A stretch of DNA of 64,000 bases from Leifsonia xyli (GTDB taxonomy: Bacteria > Actinomycetota > Actinomycetes > Actinomycetales > Microbacteriaceae), in NCBI GenBank assembly GCA_001647635.1, contig CP014761.1, positions 1,550,001 to 1,614,000 of the forward strand, given 5' to 3'. Below, in pieces: positions 9,668 to 18,700 of this stretch. A program made the position numbers and the translations under genes. Below the pieces are notes generated by a model. It saw only the letters and a program-made list of their open reading frames with translations, searched no databases and had not been told where the DNA came from. Each line of letters begins with the position of its first letter. Position 1 is the first letter of the stretch.

Positions 9668-11400
9668 TCGAAGAGGCGGCGGAAGACGTTCGTGTCGGCC
9701 AGGTCGATGAGCTCGTCGCCGCGGCCGTTCACGATCGTGCGCAACGCGTAGAGCGTGAAGCCGCTGACCTGCTTCGCGGTGATCGCGGGCGGGATGCTGA
9801 GCTCCTGGCGGGCCGTCACCACGTCCACCAGCGCCGGGCCCTCGTGCGCGAAGGCCGCCCGCAGCGCGCCCTCGAGGTCGTCCGGCTTCTCGACGCGCTG
9901 GCCGTGCAGGCCGATCGCCCGGGCGACCTCGGCGAAGTCCGGATTCTCGAGCCCGGTGCCGAAGTTGACGAACCCGGCCGCCTTCATCTCCACCTCGACG
10001 AAGTTCAGCGAGGAGTTGTTGAAGACGACGATCTTCACCGGCAGCTTGTTCTGCCGCAGGGTCAGCAGCTCCCCGAGCAGCATCGCGAGGCCGCCGTCGC
10101 CGGCGAGCGCGACCACCTGCCGCCCGGGGAACGCCGTCTGCGCGCCGATCGCCTGCGGCAACGCGTTCGCCATGCTGCCATGCGTGAAGGACCCGATCAG
10201 GCGCCGTCGGCCGTTCATCCGCAGGTAGCGGGCGGCCCACACCACCGGCGAGCCGACGTCCGGGATGAACACCGCGTCGTCCGTCGCCAGCTCGCTGATC
10301 AGCCGCGCGACGTACTGCGGGTGGATGGGCGTGCGGTTGCGGTCGTTGACGGCCAGGTCGTCGAGGCTCTTGCGCGTCTTCTCGTAGTGCGCGAGGGAGG
10401 CGTCGAGGTGCTTGCGGTCCTTCCGCTCTGCGAGCAGCGGGAGCAACGCCTCCACCGTGTCCTTCACGCTGCCGACGAGCCCGAGGTCGAGCGGCACGCG
10501 GCGGCCCAGGTTCTCGCCGCGGAGGTCCACCTGGATGATCTTCGCCTTCGACGGGAAGAACTGCTGGTACGGGAAGTCCGTCCCCAGCATGAGCAGGGCG
10601 TCGCACGACTCCATCGCCCGGTAGCCGGAGGAGAAGCCAAGCAGGCCGGTCATGCCGACGTCGTAGGGATTGTCGTACTCGATGAACTCCTTGCCGCGCA
10701 TCGCGTGCACGATCGGGGCCTTCAACGCCTCGGCGACGGCGACGAGCTGGGGATGCGCACCCTCGGCTCCCGCGCCGGAGAGGATCGTGACCTTCTTGGC
10801 CGCGTTCAGGATGTCCGCCGCCGCCTGCAGCTCCGGATCGGTCGGCCGGGTGACCCGCGGCGAGAACGCGATCGGCGCGGACTTGCGGCGCCCGGCACTG
10901 TCGGCGAGGAAGATCTCGCCGGGGACGACGATCACGGCGACCCCGCGACGCTCCACCGCGGTTCGCATCGCGATCTCGAGGATGCGCGGCAGCTGGTCGG
11001 CCTGGCTGACGAGCTCGGTGTAGACCGCGGCCTCGCGGAACAGCTCCTGCGGGTGCGTCTCCTGGAAGTATCCGCTGCCGATCTCGGCCCCGGGGATCTG
11101 CGCCGCGATCGCCAGCACGGGGACCCGGCTGCGGTTGGCGTCGTACAGCCCGTTGATGAGGTGTGTGTTGCCCGGCCCGCAGCTCCCCGCGCACACCGCC
11201 AGCTCCCCGGTCAGCGCCGCATCCGCCGACGCGGCGAAGGCGGCCGCCTCCTCGTGCCGCACGTGTTCCCAGTGCAGCCCGCCGCGGCTCCGGCGGATCG
11301 CGTCGGTGAACCCGTTGAGCGAGTCGCCGGGGATGCCGTAGACCCGGCTCACCCCCGCGTCCTCCAGGATCTCGACGATGGTGTCGGCGACGGTGGGCAT
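9664..11400 (-). CDS. poxB: Pyruvate dehydrogenase (quinone)/pyruvate oxidase, TPP-dependent
   Basis: A 578-residue ThDP enzyme of the PoxB type, which decarboxylates pyruvate to acetate and CO2 and passes electrons through FAD to menaquinone. The N-terminal PYR domain carries YGIPGDSLNG and the catalytic Glu in HEEAAAF. A central FAD-binding domain follows. The C-terminal PP domain has the GDGG...NN diphosphate/Mg motif (GDGGLAMLLGE with VVFNNSS). The C-terminal tail is suited to peripheral membrane attachment. The start is ATG at 11400. A TetR gene is divergent 134 bp away, with a GAAC-ATC-GTTC element between them, suggesting control by that regulator. Confidence 0.9.
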   Translation of the reverse strand: MPTVADTIVEILEDAGVSRVYGIPGDSLNGFTDAIRRSRGGLHWEHVRHEEAAAFAASADAALTGELAVCAGSCGPGNTHLINGLYDANRSRVPVLAIAAQIPGAEIGSGYFQETHPQELFREAAVYTELVSQADQLPRILEIAMRTAVERRGVAVIVVPGEIFLADSAGRRKSAPIAFSPRVTRPTDPELQAAADILNAAKKVTILSGAGAEGAHPQLVAVAEALKAPIVHAMRGKEFIEYDNPYDVGMTGLLGFSSGYRAMESCDALLMLGTDFPYQQFFPSKAKIIQVDLRGENLGRRVPLDLGLVGSVKDTVEALLPLLAERKDRKHLDASLAHYEKTRKSLDDLAVNDRNRTPIHPQYVARLISELATDDAVFIPDVGSPVVWAARYLRMNGRRRLIGSFTHGSMANALPQAIGAQTAFPGRQVVALAGDGGLAMLLGELLTLRQNKLPVKIVVFNNSSLNFVEVEMKAAGFVNFGTGLENPDFAEVARAIGLHGQRVEKPDDLEGALRAAFAHEGPALVDVVTARQELSIPPAITAKQVSGFTLYALRTIVNGRGDELIDLADTNVFRRLFD

Positions 11401-11484
11401 GGCGGACTCCCCTCGGTGGGCGATGGTTGCGACGCCGGTCGGCCCCTGTGCACGTCCGACAGGCGCAACGCTACGCCACGGAGC

Positions 11485-11495
11485 GAACATCGTTC
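11485..11495. promoter_or_regulatory. Candidate TetR operator between poxB and the ScbR-like regulator
   Basis: GAAC-ATC-GTTC is a perfect inverted repeat with a 3-bp spacer, lying in the 134-bp gap between the divergent poxB and TetR genes, 40 bp before the TetR start. The half-site and spacing resemble other TetR sites in this window. It could serve autoregulation and pox control together. A single short site is weak evidence. Confidence 0.45.
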
Positions 11496-11534
11496 ATCCC
11501 CGGCAGAGGAACTGTGCGTTAACGTGAGCGCATC

Positions 11535-12164
11535 ATGGTCAAACAGGTGAGGGCCCAGGTCACGCGCGACACCATCGTCGACGGCGCGGCGCAGGTGTTC
11601 GGGCGCCGCGGCTACGGTCTCGCCTCGATCGCGGACATCGCGGAGGCCGCGGGAGTCACGAAAGGCGCGTTGTACTTCCACTTCCCGTCGAAGGACGAGC
11701 TCGCGCGAGCCGTCATCGACGAGCAGCACCGCAGGACGATGGACGCCGCGGGCGTTGTCGTGGCCGAGGGGCGTCCGGGGCTGGAGACGATGGTGCTGCT
11801 GAGCGCCGTGCTCGCGCGTCAGCTGCTCACCGACCCCGTCGTGCAGGCGGGCATTCGGCTGACGACCGATGTGGCGTCTCTCGACGACCCGGTCACGGGG
11901 CCGTACCGCGACTGGCTGCACACGGCCGAGCGGTTGTTCCGACAGGCCGTGGAGGAGGGCGACCTGCGAGCGGACTTGGATCCCGCGCTGCTGTCCCGCG
12001 TCGTCGTCGCGTCGTACACCGGAGTGCAGCTCGTGTCCGAGACCTTCTCGCACCGCGCCGACCTGCTGCAGCGGGTGCGGGAGCTGTGGATCGTGCTGCT
12101 TCCGGGCATCCTCGCGTCCGACCGCAAGGACGGGCTGGGCGGCCTCCCCGAGCTCATCCGCTGA
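11535..12164 (+). CDS. TetR-family regulator of the gamma-butyrolactone receptor (ScbR) type
   Basis: A 209-residue TetR protein. The opening MVKQVRAQVTRDTIVDGA and the helix-turn-helix SIADIAEAAGVTKGALYFHF closely follow the ScbR/ArpA pattern (family knowledge), where the protein senses gamma-butyrolactone autoregulators in streptomycetes. The C-terminal ligand domain keeps family length. No butyrolactone synthase (AfsA-like) gene is visible nearby, so the ligand may differ. The gene is divergent from poxB, with an inverted repeat in the gap. Ligand identity is unproven. Confidence 0.87.
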   Translation: MVKQVRAQVTRDTIVDGAAQVFGRRGYGLASIADIAEAAGVTKGALYFHFPSKDELARAVIDEQHRRTMDAAGVVVAEGRPGLETMVLLSAVLARQLLTDPVVQAGIRLTTDVASLDDPVTGPYRDWLHTAERLFRQAVEEGDLRADLDPALLSRVVVASYTGVQLVSETFSHRADLLQRVRELWIVLLPGILASDRKDGLGGLPELIR

Positions 12165-12373
12165 GCCCGGGCATTGCGGCCGACCCGGCCGCAGCGCCCC
12201 CAATCCGCTACGGCCGCGCCGGGCTCGCATGCATTCTACGGCAGAACCGGACGATCGGTATGAACTCGCTGCGCGCTCCCAGCACGGCCCTGCCCGGATG
12301 CGCGGCGGCCGTCCCGTAGACTTGCCCGACGGGGAGCGCCGGCGACGGCGGAAGCGGTTGGGGAGGATGCAGG

Positions 12374-12754
12374 ATGCCGCCGAAGGGCAAGCCGAAGAAC
12401 CGGCGCGCGACGATGCGACTGGTCTACATCGACTTCTGGTCGGCGTTGAAGATGTCGTTCCTCGTGAGCATCATCGTCGCCGCCATCACCGTGGTGCTGA
12501 GCCTGATCGTGTGGTCGCTCATGGAGCGGTTCGGTGTCGTCGCGTCGGCCAGCGGCTTCCTCGAAGACATCGCGGGCGCCCAGGGCGCCAACCTCGTCGC
12601 GGGGCTCACCTTCCCGAACGTGATGACGTTCACGCTGGTGGTCGCACTGCTCGAGGTGATCGTGGTGTCGGCCCTCGGCGCGATCTTCGCCGCGCTGTTC
12701 AACCTGGCCGTGCACGTCGTCGGCGGCTGGAAGGTCACCTTCGGGAGCGACTGA
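12374..12754 (+). CDS. DUF3566 membrane protein
   Basis: A 126-residue protein with a basic N-terminus, then MRLVYIDFWSALKMSFLV, the hallmark opening of DUF3566, and two hydrophobic helices (about 33-58 and 81-115) joined by a segment with SGFLEDIAGAQG. In most actinobacteria this family sits just after gyrA and its role is unknown. Here there is no gyrase, so this is either a second copy or a moved one. Its last 20 bases overlap the end of the convergent TetR gene. Confidence 0.85.
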   Translation: MPPKGKPKNRRATMRLVYIDFWSALKMSFLVSIIVAAITVVLSLIVWSLMERFGVVASASGFLEDIAGAQGANLVAGLTFPNVMTFTLVVALLEVIVVSALGAIFAALFNLAVHVVGGWKVTFGSD

Positions 12755-13340
12755 GCTCCAGCCCGCCCACGAGCAGGCCGACACCGAACGCGAAGGCCGC
12801 CGCCGGATCGTCCTCGTCGAGCGGTGACGCCGGCTGATCCGCCAGCACACCGAGCGAGTCGTACTGGATGCGCTGCTGCTCGTGCGAGACATGGCCGAGC
12901 ACGAAGTGCAGCAGCGCGGTCGCCGCGCGGCGTGAGGTCTCGGCCTCGAACCCGCCGCGGGCGACCGCGCGCGCCAGGCGGTCGAGAGTCTCCGGCGACC
13001 CGAGGCCCAACGCCAGGGTGCTGGACACGACCTCGGCCCCGTCGCGGTACGAGAGCAGCGCGTCGCGGAGGGCGTCCGCATCGGCGCGCACCGCATCCTG
13101 CCACGTCGCGTCGGCCGGGAGGGCGTCGGGGCGGCGCGCGGCGACGATGCGGTCGGCGACCTCGGCGAGCATCGTCTGCTTGTTCGGGAAGTGCCAGTAC
13201 AGCGCACTCGGCTGCACGTCGAGCGCCGAGGCGAGGCGGCGCATGGTGAGGTCGGGCAGGCCGAGGTCGTCGAGGATGCGCAGCGCGGCCTCCGCCACGT
13301 CGTCGCGCGAGTGCCGTCGTCCGGTTTCGTTCCCTGCCAC
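12735..13340 (-). CDS. bioQ: TetR-family repressor, BioQ-like (biotin regulon)
   Basis: A 201-residue TetR regulator with HTH residues LTMRRLASALDVQPSALYWHFPNK and a TetR_C-like ligand domain. It is divergent from bioYMN with a 56-bp gap holding two perfect TGAAC-N3-GTTCA palindromes. BioQ of Corynebacterium glutamicum (a known TetR repressor) binds a TGAAC-N3-GTTAC-type site and controls biotin genes, so context and operator support the name. A TATACT hexamer on this strand at 13352-13347 lies only about 7 nt from the GTG start, so the mRNA may be leaderless. Confidence 0.82.
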   Translation of the reverse strand: MAGNETGRRHSRDDVAEAALRILDDLGLPDLTMRRLASALDVQPSALYWHFPNKQTMLAEVADRIVAARRPDALPADATWQDAVRADADALRDALLSYRDGAEVVSSTLALGLGSPETLDRLARAVARGGFEAETSRRAATALLHFVLGHVSHEQQRIQYDSLGVLADQPASPLDEDDPAAAFAFGVGLLVGGLELSRSRR

Positions 13341-13353
13341 CTCGTCAGTATAG

Positions 13354-13381
13354 TGAACGCTGTTCAGGTGAACACCGTTCA
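13354..13381. promoter_or_regulatory. Two tandem BioQ-type operators and overlapping promoters
   Basis: TGAAC-gct-GTTCA (13354-13366) and TGAAC-acc-GTTCA (13369-13381) are both perfect 13-bp inverted repeats, 15 bp centre to centre. They sit between the divergent repressor and bioY starts. A TATAGT hexamer (13349-13354, plus strand) and TATACT (13352-13347, minus strand) overlap the first site. Repressor bound here would block both promoters. Confidence 0.82.
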
Positions 13382-13396
13382 GGTAAGGATGCTCCC

Positions 13397-14041
13397 GTGA
13401 CCCTCTCGACTCCCACCCGCCGCCGGCTGGACGCTACCGACCTCGCCCGCGTCGCCGTCTTCGCGGCGATCGTCGCCGTCCTCGGCCTTCCCGGCGGCAT
13501 CAGCGTCTTCGGCTCGGTGCCCATCACGGCGCAGACGCTCGGCGTGATGCTGGCCGGCGCCATCCTGGGCCCGTGGCTCGGCGCGCTGTCGATGGCTGTG
13601 CTGCTCGCGCTGGTCGCGCTCGGTCTGCCCCTGCTGTCCGGCGGCACCGGCGGCCTCGGCGTGTTCGTCGGCCCGACCGCCGGCTACCTGTTCGGCTGGA
13701 TCGTCGGGGCGCTCGTGATCGGGCTCATCGTCCACGCGGGCAACCGCAAGCCGGTGTGGTGGCGCACGTTCCTCGGGATGGTCGTGGGCGGCATCCTCGT
13801 CGTCTACGCGTTCGGGATCCCGGTGACCAGCCTGGTGCTGCGACTGCCGCTCGACGTGATCGCGAAGTCCGCCCTGGTGTTCGTGCCGGGCGACCTCGCC
13901 AAGGCGGTGATCGCGACCGTGATCGTGATGACGCTGGTGCGCGCCTACCCGCGGGCGTTCCGGCGCACCTGGCTGACGCGGCGCGACCAGGCGGCGCCCG
14001 CCTCCGCCGCGTCCGAGCCGGCCGAGCCTCGGGTGCCGTGA
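13397..14041 (+). CDS. bioY: Biotin transporter BioY (ECF S component)
   Basis: A 214-residue six-helix membrane protein of the BioY family, the biotin-binding subunit of an energy-coupling-factor importer. The segment GLPLLSGGTGGLGVFVGPTAGY contains the GG-rich helix and the conserved PTxGY motif that line the biotin pocket. It has a GTG start with AAGGA at 13385-13389 as ribosome site. It heads a bioY-bioM-bioN operon, with a GTGA overlap into bioM, and is preceded by two BioQ-type operators. No biotin synthesis gene is in the window. Confidence 0.95.
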   Translation: MTLSTPTRRRLDATDLARVAVFAAIVAVLGLPGGISVFGSVPITAQTLGVMLAGAILGPWLGALSMAVLLALVALGLPLLSGGTGGLGVFVGPTAGYLFGWIVGALVIGLIVHAGNRKPVWWRTFLGMVVGGILVVYAFGIPVTSLVLRLPLDVIAKSALVFVPGDLAKAVIATVIVMTLVRAYPRAFRRTWLTRRDQAAPASAASEPAEPRVP

Positions 14042-14730
14042 CGTCGCGCGCCCTGCTGCTCGACGGCGTCGCCGTCCGCCTCGGCGAGGTCGACGCGCTG
14101 CGGGACGTCGACCTCGACCTCGACGCGCGGACGATCGCCGTCGTCGGTGAGAACGGCTCGGGCAAGTCGACCTTCGCGCGCCTGGCCGCCGGGCTGGTGA
14201 CGCCGACGGCGGGCACGGCGCGCATCCTGGGCCTCGACCCGCTGCGGCAGGCCGCTGAGCTGCGCCGCCGAGTGGCCGTGGTGTTCAGCAACCCCGATGC
14301 GCAGATCGTCATGCCGACGGTCGCCGAGGACGTCGCGTTCTCGCTGCGTCCCGATCGACTCGGCCGGGACGAGACCCGGCGGCGCGTGGAGGAGACTCTC
14401 GCGCGCTTCGGTCTGTCCGAGTTGCGCGAGCGGTCGTCGCACGAGCTGTCCGGCGGCCAGAAGCAGCTGCTCGCGCTGGCCGGCGCGTTCGTGCGTCGCC
14501 CCGAGCTGGTGATCGCGGACGAGCCGACCACCTACCTCGATGCGCGCAACGCGCGGCTCGTGGCCGACCACCTGCTGGAGGACGCCGGTCACCGGCTCGT
14601 GCTGGTCACGCACGACCTCGCCCTGGCGGCGCGCTGCGACGCCGCCGTGCTGTTCGCGCGAGGGCGGGTGGAGGCGGTCGGCCGTCCCGCGGACGTCATC
14701 GCCGAGTACGAGACGGCGCTCGCATGCTGA
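14038..14730 (+). CDS. bioM: ECF transporter ATPase BioM
   Basis: A 230-residue ABC ATPase with Walker A GENGSGKST, Q-loop near VFSNPDAQI, signature ELSGGQKQ and Walker B LVIADEPT followed by the TYLD D-loop and the switch His in VTHDLA. It powers biotin uptake with BioY and BioN. The Q-loop reads NPDAQIV, typical of ECF A-subunits. The GTG start overlaps the bioY stop by 4 bp and its own end overlaps bioN by 7 bp, which indicates translational coupling of the three subunits. Confidence 0.94.
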   Translation: MTSRALLLDGVAVRLGEVDALRDVDLDLDARTIAVVGENGSGKSTFARLAAGLVTPTAGTARILGLDPLRQAAELRRRVAVVFSNPDAQIVMPTVAEDVAFSLRPDRLGRDETRRRVEETLARFGLSELRERSSHELSGGQKQLLALAGAFVRRPELVIADEPTTYLDARNARLVADHLLEDAGHRLVLVTHDLALAARCDAAVLFARGRVEAVGRPADVIAEYETALAC

Positions 14731-15335
14731 GCCTCTATCGGCCGGGGGACGGCATCCTGCACCGGATGCCCGCAGGTCCTAAGCTGCTGCTCCTGCTGGC
14801 GCTGGTGCTCGCCGTGTCGCTGCTGCCCTCGCGCTGGTGGGCGGCCGTCGTCGCCGCCGGTGCCGTCGTGGTCGTCTACGCTTGCGCCGGCCTGCGCGAC
14901 GGCATGCTCGGGATGCGCGAGCTCGCACGCCAGACGGTGGCGCTCCGCTGGCTGATCGTCGTCACCCTCGCGCTGCAGCTGATCTTCCTCGGACCGGAGG
15001 CGGCGGTCGCCAACACGACCCGCGTCACCGGCGCCGTGTTGCTGGCCGGCCTGCTGTCGCTGACCACGCGCGTGAGCGACCTGCTGGACGCGGTGGAGCA
15101 CGGACTGCGCCCGCTCGACCGCCTCCGCTTCGACTCGGAGCGAGCGGCCGTGCTGCTGACCGTGACGATCACGACCGTCCCCGTGCTCGCGCGGCTCGCG
15201 GGAGAGGTGCGGGAGGCGCAGCGGGCGCGCGGCGTCCGCCCGGGCGTACGCTTCTTCGCGGTGCCGTTCCTCATCCTGTCGCTCAAGCACGCCGACCAGC
15301 TCGGCGAGGCGCTGTCCGCGCGCGGCGTCCGATGA
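14724..15335 (+). CDS. bioN: ECF transporter transmembrane protein BioN (EcfT)
   Basis: A 203-residue membrane protein with four to five helices. It carries the two Ala-Arg-Gly coupling motifs of EcfT proteins: ARGVRPG after the long cytosolic helices, and a terminal ARGVR. These motifs dock into the ATPase grooves and transmit ATP hydrolysis to BioY. The start ATG lies inside the end of bioM and its stop overlaps the next start (ATGA), so the CHY zinc-finger gene is translated in the same unit. Confidence 0.93.
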   Translation: MLSLYRPGDGILHRMPAGPKLLLLLALVLAVSLLPSRWWAAVVAAGAVVVVYACAGLRDGMLGMRELARQTVALRWLIVVTLALQLIFLGPEAAVANTTRVTGAVLLAGLLSLTTRVSDLLDAVEHGLRPLDRLRFDSERAAVLLTVTITTVPVLARLAGEVREAQRARGVRPGVRFFAVPFLILSLKHADQLGEALSARGVR

Positions 15336-15652
15336 CGCGGCCCCGTGTGCTCGGGCCGGTCGTCGACGACGAGACCCGCTGCATCCACTACCGGTCGCCG
15401 CTCGACGTGATCGCGATCCGCTTCGCCTGCTGCGGCGAGTTCTACCCGTGCCACCTCTGCCACGCGGAGGCGGCCGGCCATCCCGCGCGGCAGTGGCCCC
15501 TCGCCGACCGCGACCGGGAGGCCGTCCTGTGCGGCGTCTGCGGCAGCGAGCTGACCATCGCCGAGTACCTCGCCGCCGACGCCTGCCCCCGCTGCGCCGC
15601 CCCCTTCAACCCCGGCTGCCACCTCCACACCCACCTGTACTTCGAGGTCTGA
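15332..15652 (+). CDS. CHY zinc-finger protein
   Basis: A 106-residue CHY-type zinc-finger protein with the diagnostic CIHY opening, CCGEFYPCHLCH, a CGVCGSE pair and CPRCAAPFNPGCHLH. These residues coordinate about three zinc ions. In eukaryotes CHY fingers occur in RING proteins; bacterial stand-alone versions have no settled role. The ATGA overlap with bioN suggests it is made with the biotin transporter, though a link to biotin is only inferred from position. A strong hairpin follows directly. Confidence 0.88.
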   Translation: MTRPRVLGPVVDDETRCIHYRSPLDVIAIRFACCGEFYPCHLCHAEAAGHPARQWPLADRDREAVLCGVCGSELTIAEYLAADACPRCAAPFNPGCHLHTHLYFEV

Positions 15653-15656
15653 ACGC

Positions 15657-15693
15657 ACGAACGACCCCGGAGCAGGGCTCCGAGGTCGTTCGT
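15657..15693. terminator. Bidirectional hairpin terminator
   Basis: ACGAACGACC (15657-15666) pairs with GGTCGTTCGT (15684-15693). Within it CGGAGC (15668-15673) pairs with GCTCCG (15677-15682) around a 3-nt loop, giving 16 bp with one C/A mismatch. It sits exactly between the ends of the bio operon and the converging nuclease gene, so it can stop transcription from both. Confidence 0.85.
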
Positions 15694-15705
15694 GTCACCT
15701 GCCGG

Positions 15706-18700
15706 TCAGAACCAGCCGAAGATGCGGTCCAGGAGGTCGATCAACCAGTCGATGACGGGGATGCCCGTCGACGGCTTGTCCGCCTTGACCTTGAGGGTGG
15801 TCCAGCCGACGACACCGTTGGACGCGTTCTGCACGGACAGCTTGTGCTGGCCGTTGCCGGCGTCCTTCGGGAGGGTCAGCTTCACCACGCCGCTCGCGGG
15901 CACCTGCACCCAGCCGCCGCTGATGTTCTGCGGCTTCGAGTACAGCCAGACCGACACCCACTCGCCGGCGTGCTTCGCGCCGACGGTGACCAGGACGGTG
16001 TCGCCCGGACGGTAGGTGTCCTTGTCGACGGTGACCTTGTCTTCGAGCGCCTTGGTGAGCGCCGACTCCTTGGCCGCCTTCGGGTCGGTGCCCGGCTTCG
16101 GATTCGTCGGGGCGTCCGCCACGGCGAGCGGCACGCGGACCGTCGTCCCCGAGTCCGGGGCGGTCAGCACGAGGGCGCTCGCGCCGGCGGCGTCGGCCGG
16201 GACGGTGAACGTCACGGTCGCATTGCCGGCCGCGTCCACCGGCGCGCTGCCGATCGCCGTCTTGCCGTTCCAGGAGAGGTCGAGCTTCGTGTTCGCCGGG
16301 CTGCCGAGCGAGGTGAGGTTCAGCTTGGACACCTGGAGGGTGACCTGCTGACCGCGCTGCAGGGTGCCGGCCGGCACGCCGCTCACGCCGACGCCGAGCT
16401 TCTCGAAGCTGGGCGAGAGCGGGCTGTTCTTCTGGATGTAGCTGATCCAGGCGTCCCGGTCGATGAGACCGGAGTCCTTGGTGTTGGTCCCCGCCGCGAA
16501 GGCGCGGAAGTTGTCACCGCCCTGGAGAAGGAACGAGAACGACCCGATCCGGTACGACTTCGCCGGGTCGATCGGCGCACCGTTCACCAGGATGCTGGTG
16601 ATGCGGTCGCCCTCGGGCCGGGTGACGTCGTAGGTGTAGTGGACGTTCTTCGACAGCCCCAGGTTGAGGAACGGCCGGCTCGGCACGGTGCCGTCGGCGT
16701 TGCGCTGCCACTGCTGCTCGAGCGCCTGCTTGAACTGGGCCCCGGTGAGGGTCGTGGTCCACAGGTTGTTCACGAACGGCAGCACCGCGTTGGCCTGGGC
16801 GTAGGTGACCGATCCGTCGGTGCCGAAGAGCAGCTCCGCACGCAGGCCGCCCGGGTTCACGACGCCGATCTCGGCGCCGCCCTGGTCGGCCGGCGACAGC
16901 GTGGCGAGCAGCGAGTCGGCCACCAGGTTGCCCAGGGTGGACTCGCTCGACCGGTCGTCGCGCGCGCCGTTCAGGTAGGCGGTGGTGATGTCCTTCGTCA
17001 CCGTGCCGACCTTCTGGTTGCCGATCACCGCTGCATCGGCGAGCGCCTTGTCGACGATCGTCTTGACGGCGGCGACCCGCGGGTACGCGGCGACGAGGGA
17101 GGCGTCGGCGTCGGTCGTGCGGGCGACGTTGCGGGCGGTGTACGCGGTGACCCCGTCGGTCTCCGGGTCCACCGTCAGCGTGATCTGCCCGATGTTCTCG
17201 CCGTAGCTTCCGGTCTGGAGGATCGGGCGCGTCTTGCCCGTCACGCCTGGGATGGGCGCATCCCACGCGTACTGCTTGTGCGTGTGACCGGTGAAGATCG
17301 CCGCGACCTTGGCGCTCGTCTTGGTGACGATGTCGGCGAAGGCGCCGCCTGCCGCGACCTCCTGGTCGAGCGTGGCACCCTCGGGCGTGCCGAAGCCGGC
17401 GCCCTCGTGGTACTCCGCGACCAGCACGTCGGCCTCGCCGTTGGCGGGGTCGCCGTCGGTGAGCTCACCCGCAACGCGGTTGACCGCCTCCACCGGGTCT
17501 CCGAAGTCGAGCGTCGAGACGCCGCCGGGCGAGACCAGCGTGGGGGTCTCCTGCGTGACGGCGCCGATGACGCCGACCTTCAGGCCGTCCACGTCGAACT
17601 CCGCGTACTCCGGCAGCGCTGGGGTCTTGGTGCCCTTCTCGTAGACGTTCGCACCGAGATACGAGAAGTCCGCCGCGTCCTTGACCCGGCCGGTGAGGTC
17701 CGCGTAGCCCTTGTCGAACTCGTGATTGCCCACCGCGCTCGTCTTCAGGTCGAGGGCGTTCAGCACGTCGAGGGTCGGGATGTCGCCGGCCGAGGCCGAG
17801 GCGAACAGGGAGGCGCCGATGTTGTCGCCCGCCGAGAGGAAGAGCGAGTCGGACTCGCCCGCCTCCGCGCGGAGCTTCTCGATCGTGCCGGCGAACTTCA
17901 CGGTGTTGGCGTCGATCCGGCCGTGGAAGTCGTTGATGTTCATCAGGTTGAGCGTCACAGGCTTCGCCGCAAGGCCAAGGCCCACCACGATCGGGTCGTG
18001 GTCGGAGGACCGGTACGGGTCGGCCGCGTAGAAGTTCGTGACGTTGTAGTTGTAGCGGCTGTACTCCAGCGCCACCGACTCACCCGAGTTGATGTTCCAG
18101 ACGTCCGCGCCGGTGATGGCCGCGTTCGCCGCGGGCGACGCGAGCACGTGGTCCAGCGAACCGGTGGTACCGCCGAAGGAGTAGGTCGCCTTCGAGGTGC
18201 GGGTGCTGACCTGATCGACGTAGCCGGCGTCGGTCAGGACCGTGATCGGGTCCTCCTTGAGGTACGCGTTGAAGTCGCCGATGAGGAGCACCTTGTCGGT
18301 CTTCAGCGCCGCCTTCCGCTCGTCGGCGAAAGCGACCAGCGCGTTCGCCTGCTTGATGCGGGAGGCGTTGGACGCGCCCTGGCCGTCACCCTGGTCCGCG
18401 TCGGCGCCCGAGCCGGAGCCCTTCGACTTGAAGTGGTTCACGATCGCGAGGAACGCCTGCGAATCCTTCTCGCCGACCTTCTTGAAGGCCTGCGCGAGCG
18501 GCTGACGGGCGTTCGAGAACGCCGGGTCGTCGAGGATCTTCGAGTCGCCCACCGGGACCGCGTTCGCCTTCTTGTAGATGAACGCGGTGCGGATGACGTC
18601 CTCCGTCGCGGGGAGCTGCGAGGGCGACTTCACGAACGCCCACACCTCGGAGCCGGCGGCCGCGTTGAGCGCGCCGACGAGGGTGGAGAGGGCCGAGTCG

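Noticed and set aside
7787..11194. 1135-residue frame spanning the LCP and pox region on the minus strand
   Set aside because: It is a shifted-frame reading of pox plus antisense LCP. The proper pox frame shows all ThDP motifs.
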